Source: Verrucomicrobiota bacterium
Lineage (GTDB): Bacteria > Verrucomicrobiota > Verrucomicrobiia > Opitutales > Opitutaceae
Length of the DNA: 64,000 bases
Direction: 5' to 3'
NCBI GenBank assembly: GCA_023428905.1
Contig: JAEYWP010000024.1
Span: 124,001-188,000 of the forward strand
In this document: in pieces, positions 51,786-61,915 of the stretch
Layout of the letters: the number at the start of each line of letters is the position of its first letter
How positions within the stretch are numbered: position 1 is the first letter of the stretch
Notes under the pieces: generated by a model
Told to the model about the DNA's origin: nothing
The model's input: the letters and a program-made list of their open reading frames with translations, nothing else
Databases searched by the model: none
Program-made: the position numbers and the translations under genes

Positions 51786-54128
51786 TCACTTTGACGGTGA
51801 CACCGCCAGCTCCTGGAGGGCCTGCTCGAGCACGCCCTGATCCGACTCGATGCGGGCCGCCCGCGCGGCCCGTTCAAAGGCAACCCTGGCCTTTTGATGG
51901 TCACCCCGCGCCCGCTCCACCCGTCCCAGGTCCAGGAAAAGCGCCGCACTGACCGGCCCTGCCTCGGCCATGGCCCGCAGATAATGGGCTCTTTTTTCGC
52001 TGTCCCCGCGCTGATCGAAGACCTGCTCCAGTGCGGCCGCGACATCGAGGTTGCGCGGGTTAGAACGGTGCGCCGCTTCCAGTATCTGGATCGCCTCCTC
52101 CACCCGGTTGGACTCCAGGAGGAGGCGCGTCAGGGGCAACCACGCACCGTCTGCGTCCGGAACGAGGGCAAGGGTTTCCCGCCATGCCGCCTCCGCTCCG
52201 GCCCGGTCTCCGGCGTGAGAGAGCAGCTGGCCCCGAAGCTCGTGTGCCACCCGACTGGCCGGCATGCGTGCCGCCAGGTTTGAAAACCAGGCGGCCCCCT
52301 CCCGCGCCTTTTTCTGGGCGAGCCAGGCCTGCGCGAGCAGCCCGTAGGTTTGGAAGTAATACGGGTCGGTCTCCTGGGACTGAAGGAGGAGCGCTTCGGC
52401 CTCGCCGGACCGCCCTGCCTGCAGGAGAAGGTAAGCCCGCTGGACAGCGACTTCGGCGGACGGCGGGGCGAGCGCCCCTGCACGGGCGTTCAGCACCAAT
52501 GCCTCGTCCGTTCGCCCCAGGCGGGCACGAAGCGACGCCAGGTGAAAGGGAAGGAAAGAGCTGGCCGGATCGGCCTGCGCCGCCGCCTCAATCACACCGG
52601 CGCAACGCTGGAGCGCCGGGAGGGTGCCGAGCGCCTGCTCAAGGCGCTGGGCGGTGCGCTGCTGATGGGCCTGGTCGGCGGCAAAGGTGACCTGCCCGGT
52701 GAAGGGAGGCCGCCTCATCAAGGCGTTCATCGAAAGCACCTGGTTGAGTTCGCCGTAAGGAGTGAAACCGGCGCGCGCTGCCAGCGCGGGCAGATCGAGG
52801 CCTGAGCCCTGCCCGGCCTTTCGTCCCGGAAGGCGGACGGCCTCGGCAATCAAGGCAGCCAGGGCCGCGTTGCCCTCGAAGGTGAAGTGAACGTGTTCAA
52901 AGAAGTACCGCCGTCCCGCGAGCGGCAGAGTCCCCTCCGACGGCGCCCCCAGGGCGGCGGCGGCATCCACCAGCACCGCCCCGGAATGGTGCGGGACGAC
53001 CTCCCGGATGATCGCGTTGATCCGTGAGTCGGCCCGGAAACGCAGGGCATCGCGCTGCCACGCCTCCAGGAAGCGGCCGCGCGCCTCCTCCTCGCGACCG
53101 AGCTGTTCCAGGACGATCCCCAGGAGGTAGTGGGTGTCCGCATACCCGGGGTCGATCCCAAGGGCGGCCTCCAGCCGGTCCCGGGCCTGTTCCAGCCGGC
53201 CAAGGTCGATTGCCTCGCGCGCGTCCGCCACCTTTCCCTGCAGCTCCCTCAGCTGGTCGGGGGTGAGCGCCCTGCCTGGCACGGAGGCAAAGGGCGCGCA
53301 GTCCCGGACATTCACCGCCACGGTCGAGACCACCACCGGCACCCCGCGCCGGGCGGCCTGTCCGACGATGGCGCCCAAGTTGTCTTCAAACTGCTGATAC
53401 ACCCGCGTCAGCCGCGGATCTTCCGCCGCCACCGTCCGCCCGGCGAACATCTCCATTCCCCGCCACTCGGGGGCCGGCGCACGCCGGGACGCCAGCTTAG
53501 CCGCCAGCCACTGGATCAGCTGACCGGTGCGGGTGGCGCGCACCGCCAGGCTCAGGCGTATCATGGTGGTTGAAAGCACAGCATCGGTCGCAGTTGACCC
53601 GGGACCATACGGACCCACGACCTCATTATTGCCCATGTAGACGACGAGCAGGTCGGGTTCCAGGTCGAGCGCCTCCGTGGCCACACGGCGCACGCAGTGC
53701 GAGTTGATCGCGGTCATGCCCAGGTTGTGCACCCGCACCTGGCGCTCTGGATACGCCTGCTGGAGTTGCGCCTGCAGCAGCACGGCCGGACCGAAGCCCG
53801 GCTCGGGCACCCCCATGGCGGCAGACTCACCGAGCACAAACACCCGCAGCTCGCCAGGAGCCTTTTCCCGGCTGAGCCGGAAGTTATGCGGCTTGAGGCC
53901 AAAGGACGCCGGAAAGAACAGCTGGGTGAAGGCTGGATTGGTCCGGACGTACCCGGGCTTCTCATCGCGGATGAAAAGGCTCAGCGAGGTACCGAACCCC
54001 GCCAGCCGGAGCCCACCCTCGAGGCCGAGAAGGATCAGGGCCGGCACGCATACGGCCAAGACCAGCTTCTTCCAGAGTTTGACCGGTGGGGGCGGGCGTT
54101 CGTCCATGGCGCGCTTCATCATCGGCAC
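51786..54128 (-). CDS. Membrane-anchored SGNH/GDSL-hydrolase-like protein with TPRs
   Basis: The protein has 780 residues. One TM at 20-40 (KLVLAVCVPALILLGLEGGL) anchors it. An SGNH-like domain follows: Ser102 in FVLGESAAMGVPEPG, Asn in VVYMGNNEVVGPYG, and the catalytic His region FFEHVHFTFEGN. Between the Asn and His blocks a TPR-like stretch (about 290-345) is inserted. The C-terminal third is a row of TPRs (about 500-775). Start ATG 54128, or 54119 or 54107. Function unknown; cell-envelope polysaccharide or lipid deacylation is possible. Nearly abuts the HDOD gene, convergent. Confidence 0.75.
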   Translation of the reverse strand: MPMMKRAMDERPPPPVKLWKKLVLAVCVPALILLGLEGGLRLAGFGTSLSLFIRDEKPGYVRTNPAFTQLFFPASFGLKPHNFRLSREKAPGELRVFVLGESAAMGVPEPGFGPAVLLQAQLQQAYPERQVRVHNLGMTAINSHCVRRVATEALDLEPDLLVVYMGNNEVVGPYGPGSTATDAVLSTTMIRLSLAVRATRTGQLIQWLAAKLASRRAPAPEWRGMEMFAGRTVAAEDPRLTRVYQQFEDNLGAIVGQAARRGVPVVVSTVAVNVRDCAPFASVPGRALTPDQLRELQGKVADAREAIDLGRLEQARDRLEAALGIDPGYADTHYLLGIVLEQLGREEEARGRFLEAWQRDALRFRADSRINAIIREVVPHHSGAVLVDAAAALGAPSEGTLPLAGRRYFFEHVHFTFEGNAALAALIAEAVRLPGRKAGQGSGLDLPALAARAGFTPYGELNQVLSMNALMRRPPFTGQVTFAADQAHQQRTAQRLEQALGTLPALQRCAGVIEAAAQADPASSFLPFHLASLRARLGRTDEALVLNARAGALAPPSAEVAVQRAYLLLQAGRSGEAEALLLQSQETDPYYFQTYGLLAQAWLAQKKAREGAAWFSNLAARMPASRVAHELRGQLLSHAGDRAGAEAAWRETLALVPDADGAWLPLTRLLLESNRVEEAIQILEAAHRSNPRNLDVAAALEQVFDQRGDSEKRAHYLRAMAEAGPVSAALFLDLGRVERARGDHQKARVAFERAARAARIESDQGVLEQALQELAVSPSK

Positions 54129-54203
54129 GGGCGCCGGCCCGCAGCAAGTCTTGCGACGCCCACGCCTGACCTGCCTCCGGAGGTTGTCGATCGAACGCGC
54201 CCC

Positions 54204-55100
54204 TCAGCCGCTGATCGCGATGCCGATCGAAAGCAGCAGGGCGTAGGCGGCGAGCAATTTGCCGGTGTCGCCGAGGAGTTGGATCAACTCTTCCGTGCTC
54301 CGGGAGAGGGCGAGGCGACGGCTCTGCGCCACTGCCGCAGGAGACAGGAGCACCGGAAGCAAAACCCAGGGCGTGTAATCCTCGGCCAGCCAGAGGATGA
54401 AAGGCACCAGCAGTGCCACCGCGAGGGATCCGGCGAACTGGGACCGGGCAAAACCCCGACCGAAACGCACCACCAGGGTGCGCTTGCCGGCCTTTGCGTC
54501 CGTTTCCACGTCGCGATAGTTGTTTACCACCAGGATGTTTGCCGCGAGGGCACCGAGCGCCGTGCCGGCCGCGAGAGCCGACACGCCCACCTCACCGGCC
54601 TGGACAAAGTACGTCGCGCCCACCGCGACCAGACCGAAGAAGACAAAGACAAACACGTCCCCCAGTCCGTTGTATCCCAGTGGATACGGACCGCCGGTGT
54701 AGGCGATTCCACAGAGGATGCTGCTGACGCCGATCACAAGGAGCGGCCAGCCTCCGTAAGGCAGGAGCGAGAGGCCGATCAGAAAGGCGGCGGCAAAAAC
54801 GACGAGCATCGCGAGCTTCATCGTTTGCGGGGACACCCAGCCCGACGCGACGGCGCGCCGCGGGCCGATCCGCTCCGCCGTGTCGGCCCCCTTCACGTAG
54901 TCATAATAGTCGTTCGCGAAGTTGGTGCCGATCTGGATCAGCAGGGCGAAACCCAGGCAGGCGGCCGCCGCGAGGGGAACCCATGCCCCATCGCTCCAGG
55001 CCAGGGCGGTGCCCACCAGCACGGGGGCGACGGCGGCAGGCAGGGTGCGCGGGCGGCAGGCGGAGAGCCAGACGCGCCAGGGCGGAGGACGGAGCGACAT
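54204..55100 (-). CDS. menA: 1,4-dihydroxy-2-naphthoate polyprenyltransferase
   Basis: Prenylates DHNA in the membrane during menaquinone synthesis. The protein has 298 residues from ATG 55100. Eight or nine TM segments are visible. The prenyl diphosphate site is FANDYYDYVKGADTAER, and the second is NNYRDVETDAKAGKRTLVV, as in UbiA-family MenA. No other men genes are in the window. Stands alone between the SGNH gene and cysN. Confidence 0.92.
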   Translation of the reverse strand: MSLRPPPWRVWLSACRPRTLPAAVAPVLVGTALAWSDGAWVPLAAAACLGFALLIQIGTNFANDYYDYVKGADTAERIGPRRAVASGWVSPQTMKLAMLVVFAAAFLIGLSLLPYGGWPLLVIGVSSILCGIAYTGGPYPLGYNGLGDVFVFVFFGLVAVGATYFVQAGEVGVSALAAGTALGALAANILVVNNYRDVETDAKAGKRTLVVRFGRGFARSQFAGSLAVALLVPFILWLAEDYTPWVLLPVLLSPAAVAQSRRLALSRSTEELIQLLGDTGKLLAAYALLLSIGIAISG

Positions 55101-55174
55101 GGCGTCAGGGTACGCACGTCCGCCGTGCCGCGGCAAGAGCCCGCAGGCGCGGCGCCGGTGCCACCGGCGCGCGC

Positions 55175-56440
55175 TCAGATCAGCATGCCGGCAGCGACGG
55201 TCGCGTTGGTGAACTCGTCCACCAGGATGATGCTCCCGGTGTTGCGATTCCGCTTGTAGCTGTCGAAGAACAGCGGACTCGTGGTGCGCAGGTGGATACG
55301 ACCGATGTCGTTCATCCCGATGTCCAGGTCGCCTTCCAGCTTGTGAAGGGTGTTGATGTTCACCTTGTAGCGCACGTCCTTGACGATGCACTTCACCTCC
55401 TTGGTGGTGTGCCGGAGGATGTATTTCCCATTCCGCTGGAGCTTCTTGTCGGAGAACCAGCAGATCATGGCCTCGACGTCCTGGCTCACCTGGGGCTGGT
55501 TGTTGGGCTTGGCCAGCATGTCGCCGCGGGAGATGTCGATCTCGTCCTGGAGGGTGATGACCGAGGACATCGGCGCGAAGGCCTCGGGGGTGTCCCCCTC
55601 GGGCCCGTGGATCGATTTGATGCGCGAGGTGAAACCGGAGGGAAGCGCGATCACATCATCGCCCACCTTGAACACGCCACCGGCGACGCGGCCGGCAAAG
55701 CCGCGAAAATCGTGGTGCTCGTCGGAATTCGGACGAATCACGGTCTGCACCGGGAAGCGCGGATCGACGTGGTTCGTGTCGCTGCCGATATAGACCGTTT
55801 CGAGGGTGTAGAGGAGCGAGCTTCCCTTGTACCACGGCATCTTGTCCGAGCTGTCCACCACGTTGTCCCCATGGAGGGCGCTGATGGGGATGAACTTGAT
55901 GTCCGGGATCTCGAGCCGCGACGCGAATTCCGAGTACTTGGTGACGATCTCCTCGTAGACCTCCTGCTTGTAGTCCACCAGGTCCATCTTGTTGATGCAG
56001 ACCACCAGGTGAGGGATGCGCAGGAGCGAAGCGATGAAGGAGTGCCGGCAGGTCTGCTCCAGGATGCCCTTGCGCGCGTCGACCAGGATGATGGCTAGGT
56101 TGGCGGTGGACGCGCCCGTCACCATGTTGCGGGTGTATTGGATGTGCCCGGGGGTGTCCGCGATGATGAACTTTCTCTTGGGCGTGGCGAAATAGCGGTA
56201 GGCCACATCGATCGTGATCCCCTGCTCGCGCTCGGCGCGGAGTCCATCGGTCAGCAGCGAGAGATTGAGGTGGTCCTCGCCGCGCTGTTCGGTGGCGCGC
56301 TCGATCGCCTCGAGCTGATCCTCAAAGATCGCCTTCGAGTCGTAGAGCAGGCGTCCAATCAGCGTGGATTTGCCGTCGTCGACGCTCCCCGCCGTGGTGA
56401 AGCGGAGCAGGTCCATGGAAAGGTAATGGGTGTCGGACAT
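55175..56440 (-). CDS. cysN: Sulfate adenylyltransferase subunit 1 (GTPase)
   Basis: Couples GTP hydrolysis to ATP sulfurylase. The protein has 421 residues, without a fused APS kinase. Motifs: TTAGSVDDGKSTLIGRLLYD, EQGITIDVAYRYF, IADTPGHIQYTRNMVTGAST and INKMDLVDYKQEV. The EF-Tu-like barrel domains follow. Last gene of cysC-cysD-cysN. Confidence 0.96.
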   Translation of the reverse strand: MSDTHYLSMDLLRFTTAGSVDDGKSTLIGRLLYDSKAIFEDQLEAIERATEQRGEDHLNLSLLTDGLRAEREQGITIDVAYRYFATPKRKFIIADTPGHIQYTRNMVTGASTANLAIILVDARKGILEQTCRHSFIASLLRIPHLVVCINKMDLVDYKQEVYEEIVTKYSEFASRLEIPDIKFIPISALHGDNVVDSSDKMPWYKGSSLLYTLETVYIGSDTNHVDPRFPVQTVIRPNSDEHHDFRGFAGRVAGGVFKVGDDVIALPSGFTSRIKSIHGPEGDTPEAFAPMSSVITLQDEIDISRGDMLAKPNNQPQVSQDVEAMICWFSDKKLQRNGKYILRHTTKEVKCIVKDVRYKVNINTLHKLEGDLDIGMNDIGRIHLRTTSPLFFDSYKRNRNTGSIILVDEFTNATVAAGMLI

Positions 56441-56522
56441 TGTGAAAAGGTGTTCGGTAGCTGGATACGGTGGGTCGGGCGGCGGACGACGGACGGGGGC
56501 CCGGCGCAGCGGCCCGGCGGGA

Positions 56523-57428
56523 TCAGAAGTAGCCCTGTTTCTTGCGGTCCTCCATCGCGGTCTCGGAGCGTTTGTCGTCCGCGCGCGCGCCGCGCTCGGT
56601 CACGCGCGCCGAGGCCACCTCCTGGATGATTTCGGCCAGGGTGGACGCGGTGGACTCGACCGCGCCGGTGCAGGTGGCGTCGCCGACGGTGCGGAAGCGC
56701 ACCGTACGGGTCTCGACCGTCTCGCCCGGCATGACGGTGATGAAGGGTGTATTCGCGAGGAGCACACCGTTGCGGGCCACGATCTCGCGCTGGTGGGTGA
56801 AGTAGATGGTCGGGATCTCGAGGTTCTCGCGGGCGATGTATTGCCAGACGTCCATCTCCGTCCAGTTGCTCAGCGGAAACACCCGGAAGTGCTCACCGAG
56901 ATGTTTGCGGCCGTTGAAGAGATTCCAGAGTTCGGGGCGCTGGTTCTTGGGGTCCCACTGGCCGAATTCGTCGCGGTGGGAGAAAAAACGCTCCTTGGCG
57001 CGGGCCTTCTCTTCATCGCGGCGGGCACCGCCGAGGCAGGCGTCATATTTGAGCTCCCCGATCGCGTCGAGGAGGGTGACCGTCTGCAGGGCGTTGCGCG
57101 ACGGGTTCGGTCCCTTCTCTTCAACGCACCGGCCTGCCTTGATGGAATCCTCCACATGGCGCACCACGAGGCGGGCTCCCGTCTGCTTCACGAGGTGGTC
57201 GCGAAACTGGATCGTCTCCGGAAAATTGTGCCCGGTGTCGATGTGCACCAGCGGGAAGGGAATGCGCGCCGGCGCGAACGCCTTCTGCGCCAGGCGCACC
57301 ATCACGATGGAGTCTTTCCCGCCGGAAAAGAGCAGGGCCGGCCGCTCAAATTGGGCGGCGACTTCGCGCATCACGAAAATCGCCTCATGCTCCAGTTGGG
57401 CAAGGTGGGTGAGATTGTACGAACTCAT
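56523..57428 (-). CDS. cysD: Sulfate adenylyltransferase subunit 2
   Basis: Makes APS from sulfate and ATP. The protein has 301 residues. The PP-loop is ALLFSGGKDSIVMVRLA; also FRVFPLSNWTEMDVWQYI and VRFRTVGDATCTGAVES. Start overlaps the cysC stop by four bases. It works as a complex with CysN, 82 bp downstream. Confidence 0.96.
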   Translation of the reverse strand: MSSYNLTHLAQLEHEAIFVMREVAAQFERPALLFSGGKDSIVMVRLAQKAFAPARIPFPLVHIDTGHNFPETIQFRDHLVKQTGARLVVRHVEDSIKAGRCVEEKGPNPSRNALQTVTLLDAIGELKYDACLGGARRDEEKARAKERFFSHRDEFGQWDPKNQRPELWNLFNGRKHLGEHFRVFPLSNWTEMDVWQYIARENLEIPTIYFTHQREIVARNGVLLANTPFITVMPGETVETRTVRFRTVGDATCTGAVESTASTLAEIIQEVASARVTERGARADDKRSETAMEDRKKQGYF

Positions 57429-58039
57429 GGAAGTTGAAGACGAGGATTGATCCTCTGAAAAAGCCGTTCGAGCGACGCCTCGGGAGGCTCGGACTCCGTA
57501 TCGATGACAAACACCTCCGGGTCATCGTCCAGCGGTGCCTCGAAACCCGAATCCTTGCCGGTGAACTGCCCCACCCCGCCCGCCTTGGCCTTCGCATAAA
57601 GCCCCTTGGGGTCGCGGGCAGCACAGGTGTCGAACGAAGCGCGGACAAAGACCTCTGTGAAGTCCGTCGCCCCAATGATCGCACGCGCCGCGGCGCGTTG
57701 CGCCCGCGCGGGAGTGATAAAGGAGCACACGGTGACCAACCCGGCGCCGACGAAAAGTTTGGCCACCTCCGCCACCCGGCGAATATTCTCGTCCCGATCG
57801 GCGTCCGAGAACCCGAGATTCCGGTTTAGGCCGGTGCGGACATTATCCCCGTCCAGCAGGTGGGTCGCGTGCCCGAGGGAGGCGAGGCGGCGCTCGAGGG
57901 CAATTGCCAAGGTGCTTTTCCCTGAACCGGAGAGCCCGTATAACCAGATCACATGCGCCCGCTGCCGAAGCCGGGTCTCCTTTTCCGCACGTCCAAGGAC
58001 GCGGTCGAAGATGGGATGCAGGTTTTCAGGCGCGCTCAT
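57425..58039 (-). CDS. cysC: Adenylylsulfate (APS) kinase
   Basis: Phosphorylates APS to PAPS. The protein has 204 residues. The P-loop is WLYGLSGSGKSTLAIALE; also LLDGDNVRTGLNRNLGF, and FVRASFDTCAARDPKGLY. First gene of the operon; with cysD-cysN it forms a complete sulfate-activation module. No PAPS reductase (cysH) or sulfite reductase is in this window. The 162 bp upstream contain two copies of CCAAAGTC. Confidence 0.95.
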   Translation of the reverse strand: MSAPENLHPIFDRVLGRAEKETRLRQRAHVIWLYGLSGSGKSTLAIALERRLASLGHATHLLDGDNVRTGLNRNLGFSDADRDENIRRVAEVAKLFVGAGLVTVCSFITPARAQRAAARAIIGATDFTEVFVRASFDTCAARDPKGLYAKAKAGGVGQFTGKDSGFEAPLDDDPEVFVIDTESEPPEASLERLFQRINPRLQLP

Positions 58040-58201
58040 TCTTTAGTGAGTTAGGTAAGATGCCAAAGTCGGTGGCGGGATTCAAGCACCAAAGTCATGG
58101 AGGCGGCGCCGGACGGGAGCATCGGCAGCAACTCCACCGCGAGTGAGAGGCGATGCACCCAACGGGGGAACAACAGCTTGCGCAATCAACCGGCGAGCGC
58201 C

Positions 58202-58477
58202 TCATCGTATGGTGAAGTCGGTCAAGACCCGCGCACCCAGGCGGAAGGCAGGTTCTGTTTTCCGAATGTAGCCGTGCATCCGATCCTCCACGGCGGTGAT
58301 AAAGGCCTGCAGCTCCTCCCGATGTCCCTGCGCTTCCACGAGCACCCGCCCGTCAGGGAGATTTTGTACGTAGCCCGTCACCTCGAATTCCTTGGCAACC
58401 TGCAAGGTCGTGTAGCGGAAGCCGACTCCTTGCACCCGACCGCTGAAATGGACGATGACATGAGCGACATCAGGCAT
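58202..58477 (-). CDS. acyP: Acylphosphatase
   Basis: Hydrolyses acyl phosphates. The protein has 91 residues from ATG 58477. Active-site loop VHFSGRVQGVGFRYTTLQVA (Arg) and Asn in VTGYVQNLPDGRVLVEAQG. Monocistronic, divergent from the acidic hypothetical gene. Confidence 0.94.
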   Translation of the reverse strand: MPDVAHVIVHFSGRVQGVGFRYTTLQVAKEFEVTGYVQNLPDGRVLVEAQGHREELQAFITAVEDRMHGYIRKTEPAFRLGARVLTDFTIR

Positions 58478-58689
58478 AAGCCCCACACCCTGCACGACTT
58501 CGCGTCACGGCTCAATACCGCAGCTGCCCCCTCGCCACTTTGGCCCGAATTATGCCTTTGGGCTGGGGTCGATGCTGTTCGAGAACGGCCCTTTTCACCC
58601 AGAACCTGCACACCCGAGAATCCGAGTTTTCCATTTGCTTTTCGACCCCTCGGGGCGCAGCTTCCCCGGACAGATTTCGACCTATTCGA

Positions 58690-59400
58690 ATGAGTAACTT
58701 TGATCCTGACGGCCCCTCCGAAAATGAGTGGGAAGAGCGTGGAGACTTGGCATGGAACGAGTTCGATTGGGAGAACTACCTGCGCGAACAAGACGATGTA
58801 CTCCATCGTTACCTCGCGTATTATGAGCAGCTTAAGGGGAATCCCGAGCGTCTCGACGAAGCCGCCCACCTGATGGGGTGGGACAAGGAAGGCTGGAGCA
58901 GCGAGAGCCAGGATTCAGACGACAGCTTCGGTGATGCGGACGACGGCGCCGACGACCGGGCAGACGCAGGTGACGACGACACCGACCCGTACACCGTCCA
59001 GAAGAATCCAGTGTTTGTGGCAACCAAGGCCATCTACCTGAGCCTTCGGCGCGGTTGGGAGCGCATCGCAACCGATTCAGAGCGCGTCCCGCAGGCGTTG
59101 GGCATGGCGTTCCAAACCGCGCTTTACCGAGGCGAGGAGCAGGCTGTGCTCGGCATCCACGCCTTGGATTTTGGGGATTACGCCATGGCGATCAGCCTCT
59201 TTAAGCGGGCCCTCCGCGAGCTGAATGTCTCGCTTTCCCTCTTGGACGACAACGCCGTTGCCTACTCTCGTGCGCTGGCTCACTTCCGTCAGGACTCCAC
59301 CCCCCGGCTTTTCGATCTTCGCGAAATCTGGCTTCGCGTAATGAACGAGTGCCGTCGAGAGTTGGAGCGTCCCGCCGAGAGCGAAGACGACGAGGAGTGA
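58690..59400 (+). CDS. Acidic hypothetical protein with Asp-rich linker
   Basis: The protein has 236 residues from ATG 58690. The first part (1-70) is acidic and helical, then an Asp-rich linker (about 76-102, for example DDGADDRADAGDDDTD) and a helical C-terminal part (about 105-236) that has a TPR-like look (DFGDYAMAISLFKRALRELN). I recognise no family. Clean terminator follows. A possible scaffold or ribosome/nucleoid-associated protein; not assigned. Confidence 0.65.
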   Translation: MSNFDPDGPSENEWEERGDLAWNEFDWENYLREQDDVLHRYLAYYEQLKGNPERLDEAAHLMGWDKEGWSSESQDSDDSFGDADDGADDRADAGDDDTDPYTVQKNPVFVATKAIYLSLRRGWERIATDSERVPQALGMAFQTALYRGEEQAVLGIHALDFGDYAMAISLFKRALRELNVSLSLLDDNAVAYSRALAHFRQDSTPRLFDLREIWLRVMNECRRELERPAESEDDEE

Positions 59401-59433
59401 GGCAGACGGCCGGCTGGCGTCGTGCGCGGCGTG

Positions 59434-59462
59434 AGGCGAGGGTTCGTCCCCTCGCCTTTTTT
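59434..59462 (+). terminator. Rho-independent terminator
   Basis: AGGCGAGGG (59434-59442) and CCCTCGCCT (59449-59457) form nine base pairs with a six-base loop, followed by six Ts. It ends the acidic hypothetical gene. Confidence 0.92.
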
Positions 59463-59483
59463 GTCGGCAAACCGCCCGCGTGC

Positions 59484-61022
<1,539 letters not shown>

Positions 61023-61096
61023 GGTGAGCTGGTCCGCCGTGGGAAGAAACGCCTCGCCGGTGGCGGTCGCGGCAAAACCGGCTTTGACTAGTCCAA

Positions 61097-61885
61097 ATGC
61101 CAGATGGGTCAATTAGGTTGTTCCGCATCCGCGGCATCCAGCTCTCCGTTCATCTCACCTTCCTGCTTTTGCTGGGGTACGTGGCGTGGGAAGGGTGGCG
61201 TGAATTCGGGGCGGTCGGCGCGTGGATCAACCTCGGTGTGGTCTGCCTCTTTTTCACCTGCGTCGTGCTGCACGAGCTCGGCCATGCGTTCACCGCCCGC
61301 GCCTTCGGCGTCCGCGTCCCGCGGATACTGCTGCTGCCGATTGGAGGGATGGCCGAGTTCTCCAGCCTGCCGCGCCGCCCCCTGGCCGAGATTCTCATCG
61401 CCATCGCCGGCCCGGCGGTGAACGCAGTGATCGTCGCCGCGCTGCTTCTCGTGGTACCCCTGCCCTCGCGTGAGCAACTGGCGACCCTCGATCTTTCCCT
61501 CTGGCAACTGCTACTGGTCATGAATGCCGTGATGGGGGCGTTCAACCTGTTGCCGGCGTTTCCGATGGACGGCGGCCGGGTGCTGCGAGCGTTGCTCTCG
61601 GTCCGGATGCACTACGTGGATGCCACGCGCTGGGCGGCCAATGTCGGCAAGGTCCTCGCCGCCGTCGGCGTGGGCGTGATGGCCTTCGTTTTTCACCACC
61701 TCATGGGAGCCCTGCTTTTTCTTTTCATCATCGTGGTGGGTGAACTCGAATGGCGGGCCATTCGCCGCCAGGACGCGGAGGAGCGTCGCTGGCGCGCTCA
61801 CCTCGAACGGGTTCAGGCACCTCCGTCGGGCAACGCGACGGACGCAAAAACCCCGCCGGAGACAGAGCCTCAAACGGCGGGGTGA
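61097..61885 (+). CDS. Site-2 protease family (M50) membrane metalloprotease
   Basis: The protein has 262 residues. Six or so TM segments; the zinc site VVLHELGHAFTARAFG (59-63) and the second motif NLLPAFPMDGGRVLRALL are complete. No CBS domains. Such enzymes cut membrane-embedded anti-sigma or regulator proteins. ATG 61097. Its C-terminal Pro/Thr-rich tail overlaps the hairpin that terminates the next gene. Confidence 0.9.
   Translation: MPDGSIRLFRIRGIQLSVHLTFLLLLGYVAWEGWREFGAVGAWINLGVVCLFFTCVVLHELGHAFTARAFGVRVPRILLLPIGGMAEFSSLPRRPLAEILIAIAGPAVNAVIVAALLLVVPLPSREQLATLDLSLWQLLLVMNAVMGAFNLLPAFPMDGGRVLRALLSVRMHYVDATRWAANVGKVLAAVGVGVMAFVFHHLMGALLFLFIIVVGELEWRAIRRQDAEERRWRAHLERVQAPPSGNATDAKTPPETEPQTAG
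61846..61882 (-). terminator. Minus-strand terminator for the FAS1 gene
   Basis: CCCCGCCG (61851-61858) and CGGCGGGG (61875-61882) pair over a 16-nt loop. On the minus strand the stem is followed by a five-T run (61850-61846). It lies within the 3' end of the convergent protease gene. Confidence 0.6.
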
Positions 61886-61915
61886 CGCAGGCCGGACCTG
61901 GAAGGATAAAAAGGC

